In this document: piece by piece, positions 50,844 to 59,391 of the stretch
Layout: the number at the start of each line of letters is the position of its first letter
Position numbering within the stretch: the stretch's first letter is position 1
Program-made: the position numbers and the translations under genes
NCBI RefSeq assembly: GCF_018128545.1
Contig: NZ_JAGSND010000015.1
Location: 37,331-101,330, forward strand
Reading direction: 5' to 3'
DNA: 64,000 nt
Source of the DNA: Sinanaerobacter chloroacetimidivorans
Lineage (GTDB): Bacteria; Bacillota; Clostridia; Peptostreptococcales; Anaerovoracaceae
The notes under the pieces: generated by a model
What the model was told of the DNA's origin: nothing
Seen by the model: the letters and a program-made list of their open reading frames with translations, nothing else
Database searches by the model: none

Positions 50844-52310
50844 ATGGATATCATGATCAACCATCATACGCAGACGCCCATTTACCTGCAGATTGCGAAT
50901 CAAATCAAAGAGATGATCCTGAAAGGAGAACTCACCGACGGATTTGTACTTCCTTCTGAGAGAACCATGGCACAGATGATCGGAGTTCATAGAAATACCA
51001 TAATAAAAGCCTATCATGAGCTCAAAGCGGAAGATTTTCTTGCTTCCGTGCAAGGAAAAGGTTACTCGGTTTCTTATCCCACCCAGGAGGAAAGCGGAGA
51101 AGAAAATCATGACATTGCCTGGTTCAGCATGATCAAGGAAGAGTATTTAAATCTCAGAATCACTTTTGATGAAATGTTTTCCAAATCCTATTCCTCAGGA
51201 AATATATCCTTTGCGGGGGGCATCGCTTCCGCAGAGGAATACAGTATGAAAGAACTTGCCGTCATCCTGACGGATATGATTTCCGGCCACAACAACGAAA
51301 CCTATTCTTATACTCCTTATCAGGGCTTGTACTCTCTTAGAAAAAACATTGCAAATTTTATGAAAAGTAAGGGAGTCCAAGGGAAACCAAATGAGATTCA
51401 AATCCTTTCGGAAACCAATCAGGCTTTGGATTATCTGGCTGCCCTGTTTATAAAACCCGGTGATGTCATCATCACGGAGGAGCCGGTCTCGCCTGATGTC
51501 TATCGTACCTTTACTCTGGCCGGAGGCAAAATGGTAACCGTCCCCATGGATGAAGACGGGATGCTTTGTGACAGCTTAGAACCCTTGATCGTAAAGCATC
51601 GTCCCAAATTTATCTATGTGAATCCTGATTATCATAACCCAACAGGTATTGTTATGAGCCTGGAAAGAAGAAAAACTCTTCTTTCTCTATGCCACAAATA
51701 CAGGATTCCTATTATTGAAGAAGACGGTGCCTCAGAAATCTGCTTCGAAGGAAGAAAGCTGCCTCCTATCAAAGCTCTGGATCAGGGAAATCATGTGATC
51801 TATCTATATTCCTTTGGATTAACCTTTGCACCGGGGGTCAGGATGGCCTTTGTACTGGCTGACAAGACCATCATTAAAAGCCTGCGCTATGTGGTGTCCA
51901 TGCGGCTTATCAGTTTGGACAGCATTTCACAAAAGCTGCTAAGCGGTTATATGGAAAAAGGTTTTTACCAAAAGAATATCAAACATATTTGCACCGATTA
52001 TAAAGAAAAGCGGGATCTCATGTGCCGGTGTCTGGACGAGTTCCTGGCTCTGGATTATACGATCCCCAGAGGCGGTGTCTATCTTTGGTGCAGACTGCCC
52101 CGGGAGGTTGATTCCAAAACCCTTTATGGAAAGGCGATTTCCAGAGGAGTCTCTTATATTCCGGGAAGCGTGTTTTATCCCAGAGGATCGAAAGGGGAAA
52201 ATTACATACGCCTGAATTTTTCCTATCCCGGTAAAACGGAGATTGAAAAGGGCATTCAGCTGCTGGCGGAAGCAATGCAGGAAAGCAGAAAGGCTGTTAC
52301 TGGCACATAA
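50844..52310 (+). CDS. MocR-type GntR regulator with an aminotransferase domain lacking the PLP lysine
   Basis: A 488-residue protein. The GntR winged helix spans about 10-75 (PIYLQIANQIKEMILKGELT, LPSERTMAQMIGVHRNTI). The rest is a fold-type I aminotransferase domain with NPDYHNPTGIVMS. In MocR proteins the PLP lysine lies in a motif like SFSKTLAPGLR; here it reads SFGLTFAPGVR, with Leu326 in place of Lys. The DDY motif that contacts the cofactor ring is also changed (EEDGASE). The Schiff base therefore cannot form at the usual site. The reading frame is otherwise intact. It is 114 bases upstream of the arginine deiminase operon on the same strand, which may be its target. Confidence 0.9.
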   Translation: MDIMINHHTQTPIYLQIANQIKEMILKGELTDGFVLPSERTMAQMIGVHRNTIIKAYHELKAEDFLASVQGKGYSVSYPTQEESGEENHDIAWFSMIKEEYLNLRITFDEMFSKSYSSGNISFAGGIASAEEYSMKELAVILTDMISGHNNETYSYTPYQGLYSLRKNIANFMKSKGVQGKPNEIQILSETNQALDYLAALFIKPGDVIITEEPVSPDVYRTFTLAGGKMVTVPMDEDGMLCDSLEPLIVKHRPKFIYVNPDYHNPTGIVMSLERRKTLLSLCHKYRIPIIEEDGASEICFEGRKLPPIKALDQGNHVIYLYSFGLTFAPGVRMAFVLADKTIIKSLRYVVSMRLISLDSISQKLLSGYMEKGFYQKNIKHICTDYKEKRDLMCRCLDEFLALDYTIPRGGVYLWCRLPREVDSKTLYGKAISRGVSYIPGSVFYPRGSKGENYIRLNFSYPGKTEIEKGIQLLAEAMQESRKAVTGT

Positions 52311-52423
52311 AAAAAATAAGATTCTGGTACTTTTATTTTTTTAACAATGTAGTATGATTTTCACGACTAGAGTGAGACTATGCTTCGTGCAAAATCAAGC
52401 AAATAGTAAAAAGGAGAAACAAG

Positions 52424-53410
52424 ATGGCAGTTAATTTAAAAGGAAGAAGTTTTTTAACACTGATGGATTTTACTCCTGGGGAGATCCGTTACCTGCTTGA
52501 CCTGGGTCATGATTTGAAAAGGAAAAAAAGAGCAGGCATCTATGATCCGATGCTAAAGGGAAAGAACGTGGTTTTACTTTTTGATAAGACCTCCACAAGA
52601 ACCCGGTGCGCTTTTGAAGTTGCATGTCATGACGAAGGAGCTCATGTTACCTTCCTGGATTCGGGAAGCTCACAAATTGGCAAGAAAGAATCCCTGGAAG
52701 ACAGTGCCAAGGTTTTGGGAAGATTTTTTGACGGCATTGAATATCGCGGATACGAACAGCAGGTGGTGGAAGATCTGGCAAAATATTCGGGTATCCCTGT
52801 TTGGAACGGATTGACTGACGTGGACCATCCAACCCAGATTCTTGCGGATATGATGACTATGGAAGAGCATCTTTCAAAACCTCTCCACAAATGCAAAGTT
52901 GTTTTCTGCGGAGACATCAGAAATAATATGTCCTATGCGTGGATGTACGGCTGTGCAAAAATGGGAATGCACTTTGTTGCTTATGGACCGTCAGAGCTGA
53001 CTCTCGATCCGGAAATATTGGCAAAAGCCAAAGCCGTAGCGGATGAGACCGGGGGTATCATCGAAATATCCAGTACTCCGGATTGCCTGAAGGGTGCCGA
53101 CGTCCTTTATACCGACGTCTGGGCTTCCATGGGAGAAGAGGCTCAAATACCGGATAAAGTGAAGATTCTGACCCCTTATAAAGTAACGATGGAAATGATT
53201 CAAGAGACAGAGAATCCTGATGTACTATTCCTGCACTGCCTTCCGGCTTTTCACGATTTTGAGACCAAAATGGCCAGGGAATGGAAAGAAAAAGGATATG
53301 ACATCAGAGAAGTTACCGATGAAGTATTCAGAAGCAGACATTCTGTCGTCTTTGACGAGGCAGAAAACAGGCTTCATTCCATTAAGGCGATTATCGCAGC
53401 AACGATTTAA
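52424..53410 (+). CDS. argF: Ornithine carbamoyltransferase (probably catabolic)
   Basis: A 328-residue transferase that interconverts ornithine plus carbamoyl phosphate with citrulline. Family motifs are the carbamoyl phosphate site STRTRCAFEVA, VWNGLTDVDHPTQILADM and the ornithine site FLHCLPAFHD. It is followed by arcA and arcC, so it would run backwards, making carbamoyl phosphate from citrulline (ArcB role). The arginine biosynthetic operon in this window has no OTC of its own, so the same enzyme may also work forward. AAAGGAGAAA precedes the ATG by six bases. Confidence 0.94.
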   Translation: MAVNLKGRSFLTLMDFTPGEIRYLLDLGHDLKRKKRAGIYDPMLKGKNVVLLFDKTSTRTRCAFEVACHDEGAHVTFLDSGSSQIGKKESLEDSAKVLGRFFDGIEYRGYEQQVVEDLAKYSGIPVWNGLTDVDHPTQILADMMTMEEHLSKPLHKCKVVFCGDIRNNMSYAWMYGCAKMGMHFVAYGPSELTLDPEILAKAKAVADETGGIIEISSTPDCLKGADVLYTDVWASMGEEAQIPDKVKILTPYKVTMEMIQETENPDVLFLHCLPAFHDFETKMAREWKEKGYDIREVTDEVFRSRHSVVFDEAENRLHSIKAIIAATI

Positions 53411-53471
53411 TTCAATATAGAGTGCAGACAGCAGACGAATCGCAGCCTAATATCAGGAGGGAGTACGTGTT

Positions 53472-54695
53472 ATGAATTCAGGCGTAAACATTTACTCAGA
53501 AATTGGTCGGCTAAAAAAAGTTATGCTTCACAGATTGGGGAGAGAAATTGAAGGCTTGGTACCGGATAATTTTGAACGATTGCTTTTTGATGAAATCCCC
53601 TTTCTGGAAGTTGCACAGCAGGAGCATGACTGCTTTGCAAATGTACTCAGGAAAAATCAGGTGGAGGTGGTGTACCTGCAGGATGAAGTGGCAAAATCCC
53701 TGGTGCAGCCTTCCGTCAGATCAAAATTTATTGCTGAATTTCTCAGAGAAAGTGATATCACATCTCCTCATGTCGGTGAAATCTTATATGAATATTTGAT
53801 GGAACTGCCTCTAACCAGAATGGTAGAAACTTTGATCTCCGGCATAACCAAAGAGGAAATCCCTGTCGGACAGATGAATTCTCTTGCGGACTTTATCACG
53901 AAAGAATATCCCTATTATACAGATCCAATGCCCAATCTATATTTTACCCGTGACCCTGGTGCCTGTATCGGAAATGGTGTATCCGTACATTGCATGAGCA
54001 CCAAAGCCAGGAGACGGGAGTCCTTATTTCTGAAATATATCTGTGAATATAATGAGAACCTGATTCCCCGGGAGACTCCAAACTGGTTTTCCTACGAAGG
54101 TCCGAAACATATTGAGGGAGGGGATATCCTGGTATTGTCTCCGGAAGTTCTGGCCGTGGGTTACAGTCAGAGAACTTCTCCGGAGGCCATTGAAATCCTT
54201 GCCGAAAATCTTTTGAATCATGCATCCGGTTTTCAGAAAGTCCTTGTATTTGAGATTCCAAAGTGCCGTGCATTTATGCATTTAGACACCGTTTTTACCA
54301 TGGTCGATTACGATCAATTTACCATTCATCCGGAGATCGAGGAGCCCCTTCAAATTTATGAAGTGACGCTGGACAAAGATCATAAAGCTTCTTTCCACAG
54401 TATTACCGATAAACTAGATGTGATTCTGAAACATGCACTGAAGCTGCCTGCCGTTCGGCTGATTCGCTGCGGGGGTACGGATAAACTCGCTGCACAGCGT
54501 GAACAATGGAGTGATGGCTCCAATACTTTGGCAATTGCTCCGGGTATGGTAATTACTTATGACAGAAACCAGGTGACCAATGAACTTCTGGATAAGAGCG
54601 GAATCCAGGTATTGCAGGTACCCAGCTCCGAACTCTCAAGGGGAAGAGGCGGACCGCGCTGCATGAGTATGCCTATTTATAGAGAATCATGTTGA
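53472..54695 (+). CDS. arcA: Arginine deiminase
   Basis: ArcA hydrolyses arginine to citrulline and ammonia. The 407-residue protein has the guanidino-modifying fold with catalytic Cys in RGRGGPRCMSMPI close to the C-terminus, the His in AFMHLDTVFTMVD, and Glu/Asp in KHIEGGDILVL; PNLYFTRDPG is the N-terminal signature. The length is standard. It starts 61 bases after the OTC gene with CAGGAGGGAG. Besides energy, the released ammonia can protect against acid. Confidence 0.96.
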   Translation: MNSGVNIYSEIGRLKKVMLHRLGREIEGLVPDNFERLLFDEIPFLEVAQQEHDCFANVLRKNQVEVVYLQDEVAKSLVQPSVRSKFIAEFLRESDITSPHVGEILYEYLMELPLTRMVETLISGITKEEIPVGQMNSLADFITKEYPYYTDPMPNLYFTRDPGACIGNGVSVHCMSTKARRRESLFLKYICEYNENLIPRETPNWFSYEGPKHIEGGDILVLSPEVLAVGYSQRTSPEAIEILAENLLNHASGFQKVLVFEIPKCRAFMHLDTVFTMVDYDQFTIHPEIEEPLQIYEVTLDKDHKASFHSITDKLDVILKHALKLPAVRLIRCGGTDKLAAQREQWSDGSNTLAIAPGMVITYDRNQVTNELLDKSGIQVLQVPSSELSRGRGGPRCMSMPIYRESC

Positions 54696-54711
54696 ATGAG
54701 GAGAGATGAAT

Positions 54712-55659
54712 ATGTGCAAAGGTAAAATTGTAATTGCCTTAGGCGGTAATGCTTTACAGTCTGAAAAGAATGAAGCAACGGCAGAAGCCCAGCTGGCAGT
54801 GGTAAAAAAAACCTGTGAATACATTGTTGGGATCGTTCAGGAGGACTATGAGATCGCCATCGTTCATGGAAACGGGCCTCAGGTCGGAAGGATCGTACTG
54901 GCTTCCGAAATTGCCAGCAATATTACACCGGCTATGCCTTTTGATGTATGCGGTGCCATGAGCCAGGGCTATATCGGATACCATATTCAGCAGGGGATGA
55001 AAGCAGCTCTGAAAAAAATCGTCGGCCGGGAAATTCCAGTCATAACGGTGGTGACCCAAATGGTGGTATCCCAGGATGATCCGGCATTCAGCAATCCTTC
55101 GAAGCCGATTGGTCCCTTTTACTCAGCAGAAGAAGCCAGACTGCTGGAGAAAGAAAAAGGCTATGTCATGAAGGAGGATGCGGGAAGAGGATTCCGGAGA
55201 GTGGTTCCATCTCCAAAACCGGTACGGATCGTTGAGCTGGACACCATAAAGAGACTTTGGGACTCTACGATTATGATTACTGCCGGAGGCGGCGGAATTC
55301 CAGTAATCGAAAAACCCGACGGTGCGCTGGAGGGGGTAGCGGCAGTGATTGATAAGGATTTTGCAGCGGAGCTTCTGGCAGAGGAAGTAGAGGCAGATGC
55401 CCTGGTGGTCCTTACGGCGGTGGAAAAAGTATCCCTGCATTATAACACTCCGGATCAAAGGGAGCTGGACAGGATAACCGCTGCAGAGGCGGAGGCCTAT
55501 ATTGCAGAAGGACATTTTGCTCCCGGAAGCATGCTGCCGAAGGTTCAGGCGGCAGTAAAATTTGCCAAGGCCAAGCCGGGGAACAAGGCTATCATAACCT
55601 CTTTGTTTAAGGCCATTGACGCGCTGGAAGGAAAGACCGGAACCGTGATCACACAATAA
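54712..55659 (+). CDS. arcC: Carbamate kinase
   Basis: A 315-residue kinase that makes ATP from carbamoyl phosphate and ADP, the last step of the deiminase pathway. It has the amino acid kinase fold: KIVIALGGNALQS, AIVHGNGPQVGRIVLA, MSQGYIGYHIQQGM, FRRVVPSPKPVRIVE and ITAGGGGIPV. ATG 54712 is preferred to ATG 54706 because GAGGAG ends eight bases before it rather than two. It follows arcA by 16 bases. No arginine/ornithine antiporter (arcD) gene follows; a terminator closes the operon. Confidence 0.96.
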   Translation: MCKGKIVIALGGNALQSEKNEATAEAQLAVVKKTCEYIVGIVQEDYEIAIVHGNGPQVGRIVLASEIASNITPAMPFDVCGAMSQGYIGYHIQQGMKAALKKIVGREIPVITVVTQMVVSQDDPAFSNPSKPIGPFYSAEEARLLEKEKGYVMKEDAGRGFRRVVPSPKPVRIVELDTIKRLWDSTIMITAGGGGIPVIEKPDGALEGVAAVIDKDFAAELLAEEVEADALVVLTAVEKVSLHYNTPDQRELDRITAAEAEAYIAEGHFAPGSMLPKVQAAVKFAKAKPGNKAIITSLFKAIDALEGKTGTVITQ

Positions 55660-55669
55660 AAAGTGAAAT

Positions 55670-55728
55670 GGGGCAATCTCGAATATACCTGTTATTTCTG
55701 GCATTTCGAGACCGCTCCTTTTTTTTAT
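55670..55728 (+). terminator. Terminator of the arginine deiminase operon
   Basis: GGGGC and TCTCGAA (55670-55683) pair with TTCGAGA and GCTCC (55705-55718), with a two-base internal loop, followed by eight T residues. Confidence 0.8.
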
Positions 55729-55804
55729 CTGATAGTTAACGGAAGCGGCGGCAGCCACTTTTTTTATCTGATAGTTAGAGGAAGCCGCGCCAGTCACTTT
55801 TTTT
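55727..55804. repeat. Two tandem 39-base copies between arcC and rnfB
   Basis: The unit begins ATCTGATAGTTA, continues with a GC-rich segment (GGAAGCGGCGGCAGCCAC in the first copy, GGAAGCCGCGCCAGTCAC in the second) and ends in seven T residues. Copies start at 55727 and 55766. The T-tracts follow GC-rich blocks on the plus strand, so the repeats look like a duplicated tail of the arc terminator region. They reach the rnfB stop codon. Confidence 0.75.
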
Positions 55805-56618
55805 AATTTTTAGCTGCCTTCTTTTTGTTGGACTTGATAATGCCTACAGGACATTCCTTGATGCACATACCGCAGTTCCTGCATTTCGCGGGGTCGATAA
55901 CGGCTGTGTTGTTGGAAATGCTGATGGCATCAAATTTACATACCTTTTCACATTTTCTGCAGGCGATGCACCCGGCTTTGCAGATTTTGTGCGTTCTGGC
56001 TCCGTTGTCCGGAGAACTGCAGCCCACATAGGTGGTACTGCCGGAAGGTACGATACTGATTAAATGGTTGGGACATTTTTTTACGCAGACACTGCAGCCG
56101 ACACACTTTCTTTTATCCACGACAGCAACTCCGTTTACCAGGGAAATGGCCCCGTAGCCACAGGCTTTTACACAGTCACCGTAACCAAGACAGGCTCTGC
56201 TGCAGGCCCCTCTGCCCCGATAGAACATTTTGTTGGCATTGCAGGACTGTATTCCTTTAAAATCCATAATATATCTTGTTTTATCAAAGGTACCGAAACA
56301 CTTTATGATAGCATACTTGCCTTCTACGGATTCAAATTTAATCCCCAATACTTTACTGACAGCCAGTGCCGCAGAGCTTCCGCCAGGGGTGCAAAGATTT
56401 GCCTTTACCGTATGATCCGTTGCCAGTGCAGCCGCGTAGTCATCACAGCCCGCATATCCGCAGGCACCACAGTTGGCCCCCGGAAGTACATCCCGGACCT
56501 TTGCCACTGCATCGTTCACCTTGACTGCCATAAATTTTGAGGCGACAGTAAGTATGACTCCGGCCAGGAGACCGATTCCCGTAACGATCAGAATCGGAAA
56601 TAAATATTGTTCCATCAT
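55803..56618 (-). CDS. rnfB: Rnf complex subunit RnfB (iron-sulfur protein)
   Basis: A 271-residue subunit of the ferredoxin:NAD+ oxidoreductase. An N-terminal membrane anchor (about 5-28) is followed by a four-Cys domain (NCGACGYAGCDDYAAAL) and a row of [4Fe-4S] motifs: CSRACLGYGDCVKAC, CVGCSVCVKKCP, CIACRKCEKVC and CRNCGMCIKECP. It probably takes electrons from reduced ferredoxin on the cytoplasmic side. The basic tail (NKKKAAKN) is typical. The last gene of the minus-strand operon; ATGs at 56618 and 56615 are both possible after GGAGGG. Confidence 0.95.
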   Translation of the reverse strand: MMEQYLFPILIVTGIGLLAGVILTVASKFMAVKVNDAVAKVRDVLPGANCGACGYAGCDDYAAALATDHTVKANLCTPGGSSAALAVSKVLGIKFESVEGKYAIIKCFGTFDKTRYIMDFKGIQSCNANKMFYRGRGACSRACLGYGDCVKACGYGAISLVNGVAVVDKRKCVGCSVCVKKCPNHLISIVPSGSTTYVGCSSPDNGARTHKICKAGCIACRKCEKVCKFDAISISNNTAVIDPAKCRNCGMCIKECPVGIIKSNKKKAAKN

Positions 56619-56629
56619 AGTAAGCCCTC

Positions 56630-57220
56630 CTAATGAAAGATACCTTCAACGACACCGCTGAAGCCCATGAAAGATAAAGAAACAATGGAGGCTGCTATTA
56701 AGATAGACGGAATTCCCCTGAAAGCGAAAGGAATATCATTCTGCTCAATATGCTGCCTCACCCCGGCAAAGAGAATCATCGCAATGAGGAAACCCAATCC
56801 GGCCCCGAAGGCATTAACCAAGGACTGAAAATAGGTATAACCATCATCGATGTTCAGCAGAGCAACTCCCAATACCGCACAGTTGGTTGTAATCAAGGGA
56901 AGATAGACACCTAATGTACGGTGGAGCATCGGCAGATATTTTTTCAGCGAAATTTCCACCAGCTGTACCAGTGCGGCAATGACCAATATAAATACGATCG
57001 TTTGCAGGTATCCTAAATCATAGGGCTCGAGTAAATACTTATAGATGGGAAAGGTGACCGCCGTAGAAAGCAGCATGACAAAGATGACGGCGAAGCTCAT
57101 TCCCGTTGCAGCATTTAATTTTTTTGAGACTCCTAGAAAAGGGCAGATTCCTAAAAACTTTGTCAGAACAAAATTATCTACCAGGATTACACTCATTAGA
57201 ATAATCAGCATTTCTTTCAT
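56630..57220 (-). CDS. rnfA: Rnf complex subunit RnfA
   Basis: A 196-residue polytopic membrane subunit with six hydrophobic segments. Signature stretches are VDNFVLTKFLGICPFLGVSK in the first half, TTNCAVLGVALLN in the middle and NAFGAGLGFLIAMILFAGVR in the second; the two symmetric Cys positions for the membrane [2Fe-2S] cluster shared with RnfE are present (CPF and NCA). Its start overlaps the rnfE stop by four bases. Confidence 0.96.
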   Translation of the reverse strand: MKEMLIILMSVILVDNFVLTKFLGICPFLGVSKKLNAATGMSFAVIFVMLLSTAVTFPIYKYLLEPYDLGYLQTIVFILVIAALVQLVEISLKKYLPMLHRTLGVYLPLITTNCAVLGVALLNIDDGYTYFQSLVNAFGAGLGFLIAMILFAGVRQHIEQNDIPFAFRGIPSILIAASIVSLSFMGFSGVVEGIFH

Positions 57221-57891
57221 TTATGACAGCCTCCTTCCGGAACATGACTGCAGGATCCGGCAGCCGGGCAGCAGCCGCAGCCTATTTCCTTCTTCTTTAT
57301 CGCATTCCCTTTGGAAATCTTGTTGATGAGTGCTACGAGACAGCCAAAGACGAAGAAGCCTCCGGGGGCCAGCATGAAGATCGTCATAGGATCGATAAAG
57401 GAAGAAGTCAGGGGGATCCCCATCCAGGCACCGGAGCCGAGAAGCTCACGGATGGAGCCCATAAGAAATAAGGCAAAGGTGAAGCCCAAACCCATCCCAA
57501 TACCGTCAAAGGCAGCATCGATGACCGAATTCTTGCTTGCGAACATTTCTGCTCTTCCAAGAATAATGCAGTTTACGACAATTAAAGGAATAAAAATTCC
57601 TAAGGCTTTATCCAATGCAGGGGCATAAGCTTTCAGCAAAAATCCGACAATGGTTACAAAGCCGGCGATGACTACGATGTAACAAGGAATTCTAACTTTT
57701 CCCGGAATGATATTTTTTAATAATGAGATAACAATATTAGAGCAAACCAAAACCATCATGGTAGCAATCCCCATTCCAAGTCCGTTTATCGCCATCGTTG
57801 TTACTGCCAGAGTGGGACAGGTGCCGAGCAGCAGCACAAAGGCAGGATTTTCCTTAAAGACGCCGTTAGTCAATAAATCTCTTTTATTCAT
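57217..57891 (-). CDS. rnfE: Rnf complex subunit RnfE
   Basis: A 224-residue membrane subunit, homologous to RnfA, with six hydrophobic segments: PAFVLLLGTCPTLAVTTMAI near the start, IVVNCIILGRAEMFASKN in the middle and FDGIGMGLGFTFALFLMGSI. The cluster cysteines are in GTCP and VNCI. It has an unusual C-terminal tail (about 203-224) with five Cys and two His (GCGCCPAAGSCSHVPEGGCH), facing the cytoplasm if topology follows the family. It overlaps rnfG by eight bases. Confidence 0.95.
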   Translation of the reverse strand: MNKRDLLTNGVFKENPAFVLLLGTCPTLAVTTMAINGLGMGIATMMVLVCSNIVISLLKNIIPGKVRIPCYIVVIAGFVTIVGFLLKAYAPALDKALGIFIPLIVVNCIILGRAEMFASKNSVIDAAFDGIGMGLGFTFALFLMGSIRELLGSGAWMGIPLTSSFIDPMTIFMLAPGGFFVFGCLVALINKISKGNAIKKKEIGCGCCPAAGSCSHVPEGGCHK

Positions 57892-58441
57892 GATTCAGCA
57901 CACCTCCTAACTTAGAATACTGATGCAATGCTTTCTCTACAGCACGATAGACGGCATCTGATGAAATGGTGGCTCCGGTGACAGCATCGATATTTGTCGC
58001 ATCTTCATCACCTTTATTGGTTATTTTCGCCTGCCCCAGGTATTGGGACAGGTGCTTCTTTGTCATCGCTTTGGACCCAAGGCCGGGCGTCTCTGAATGT
58101 TCTAAGATTTTAATGCCTTGAATCTGCCCTTTCGAATCGATACCGGTCATCACCGTGATTTTGCCTCCAAAACCTTTTTCCGTAGAAGTAATAACGATAC
58201 CGGATCCGTTATCCGCTGCGTAAATTTCTGAAATACCTTCCTGATAAGGTTCCGCTACCAAAGTGAAACCGTCGGAAGCTGACGGCAGAACCTCCGTCCT
58301 GGATCCATCTGCAAAGGCTTTCGCATTGGCAGTAATGATCGGCATTGTAATTTGATAAGTGCCTGTTAAGGCGAGGGTCACTGCAAGGCAGATGATCATG
58401 AGAATGATGGTAGGTGCAAAATATTCCTTACTCAATTTCAT
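57884..58441 (-). CDS. rnfG: Rnf complex subunit RnfG (covalent FMN)
   Basis: A 185-residue subunit with one N-terminal membrane segment (about 10-30) and an extracytoplasmic FMN-binding domain. The FMN is expected on the threonine of the motif DAVTGATISSDAV. GSGIVITSTEKGFGGKITVM is the usual strand pair before it. It overlaps rnfD by four bases and rnfE by eight. No gene for the flavin transferase ApbE is visible in the window. Confidence 0.95.
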   Translation of the reverse strand: MKLSKEYFAPTIILMIICLAVTLALTGTYQITMPIITANAKAFADGSRTEVLPSASDGFTLVAEPYQEGISEIYAADNGSGIVITSTEKGFGGKITVMTGIDSKGQIQGIKILEHSETPGLGSKAMTKKHLSQYLGQAKITNKGDEDATNIDAVTGATISSDAVYRAVEKALHQYSKLGGVLNHE

Positions 58442-59391
58442 TTACTTCCACCTCCATAAAGCTTTCTTCGGGAAAGATTATCGATATGCGGTGTCACAAT
58501 ATTCATCAGCAGTATGGCAAAGGAGACACCCTCGGGATAGGAACCGTAAAGACGGATGATCATTGTCAGTGCCCCGCAGCCGATACCGAATACAATTTTT
58601 CCGCTTGTTGTAATGGGAGACGTTGCATAATCGGTAGCCATAAAGAAAGCGCCGATCATTGCACCACCTGCAAAAATTTGAAAAAGGGGATCCACTCCGG
58701 CAAGAAGCGAGAAAACTGTCATGGTACCTAAAAAGCTTACGGGAATCGCCGGTGTAATGATTTTTTTATAAATTAAAAATAGTCCGCCAATAAGGAGTGC
58801 GGCTGCACTGGTTTCTCCCATGGAACCTCCGATGGTACCCAAAAAAAGGTTCATATTTGAAGGAAGATCATTCAGATTGCCATGACTCATGATTGAAAGG
58901 GGTGTTGCACCGGTAACAGCATCCGCCGCTGAAAATATTCTTTGTGCTGCAGGCCATGTCGTCATCGGTGTGGTAAAGGATATCAAAAGAACGATTCGGG
59001 CGGTGATGGCAGGATTGACAAAATTTTGCCCGATGCCTCCGAATAATTGTTTTACAATTATAATTGCGACAAAACAACCGATTACAGCCTGCCAGTAAGG
59101 GTAATTTGCCGGCAGGTTGAAGGCCAGCAGCATTCCGGTAACGGCAGCGCTGAGGTCTCCCAGTGTACTTTCCTGCTTTGTTATTTTTTTATAGAAGTAT
59201 TCAAAACCGATACAGGCTAAAACGCAGACAGCGGTAAGAAAGATGGCCCGTGCACCGAATACAAAAATGGATACCCCAAAGGCAGGAAGCAATGCAAAAA
59301 TCACACTTGCCATTATGCGGGTTGTGTTGATGTCATCAACAAGATGCGGGGAGGATGCTACGGTTAAGTTGATATGTCTATATTTTTCCAT
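58438..59391 (-). CDS. rnfD: Rnf complex subunit RnfD (covalent FMN)
   Basis: A 317-residue polytopic membrane subunit with about nine hydrophobic segments. Its covalent FMN site is the threonine in ADAVTGATPLSIM. Other marks are KQLFGGIGQNFVNPAITARI and MGETSAAALLIGGLFLIYKK. It belongs to the NqrB/RnfD family that moves ions across the membrane together with RnfA and RnfE; whether Na+ or H+ is moved cannot be read here. It overlaps rnfC by 14 bases and rnfG by four. Confidence 0.96.
   Translation of the reverse strand: MEKYRHINLTVASSPHLVDDINTTRIMASVIFALLPAFGVSIFVFGARAIFLTAVCVLACIGFEYFYKKITKQESTLGDLSAAVTGMLLAFNLPANYPYWQAVIGCFVAIIIVKQLFGGIGQNFVNPAITARIVLLISFTTPMTTWPAAQRIFSAADAVTGATPLSIMSHGNLNDLPSNMNLFLGTIGGSMGETSAAALLIGGLFLIYKKIITPAIPVSFLGTMTVFSLLAGVDPLFQIFAGGAMIGAFFMATDYATSPITTSGKIVFGIGCGALTMIIRLYGSYPEGVSFAILLMNIVTPHIDNLSRRKLYGGGSK

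Noticed and set aside
55123..55797. A 224-residue minus-strand frame opposite arcC that starts within the 39-base repeats
   Set aside because: It is antisense to carbamate kinase and has a composition typical of a shadow frame.
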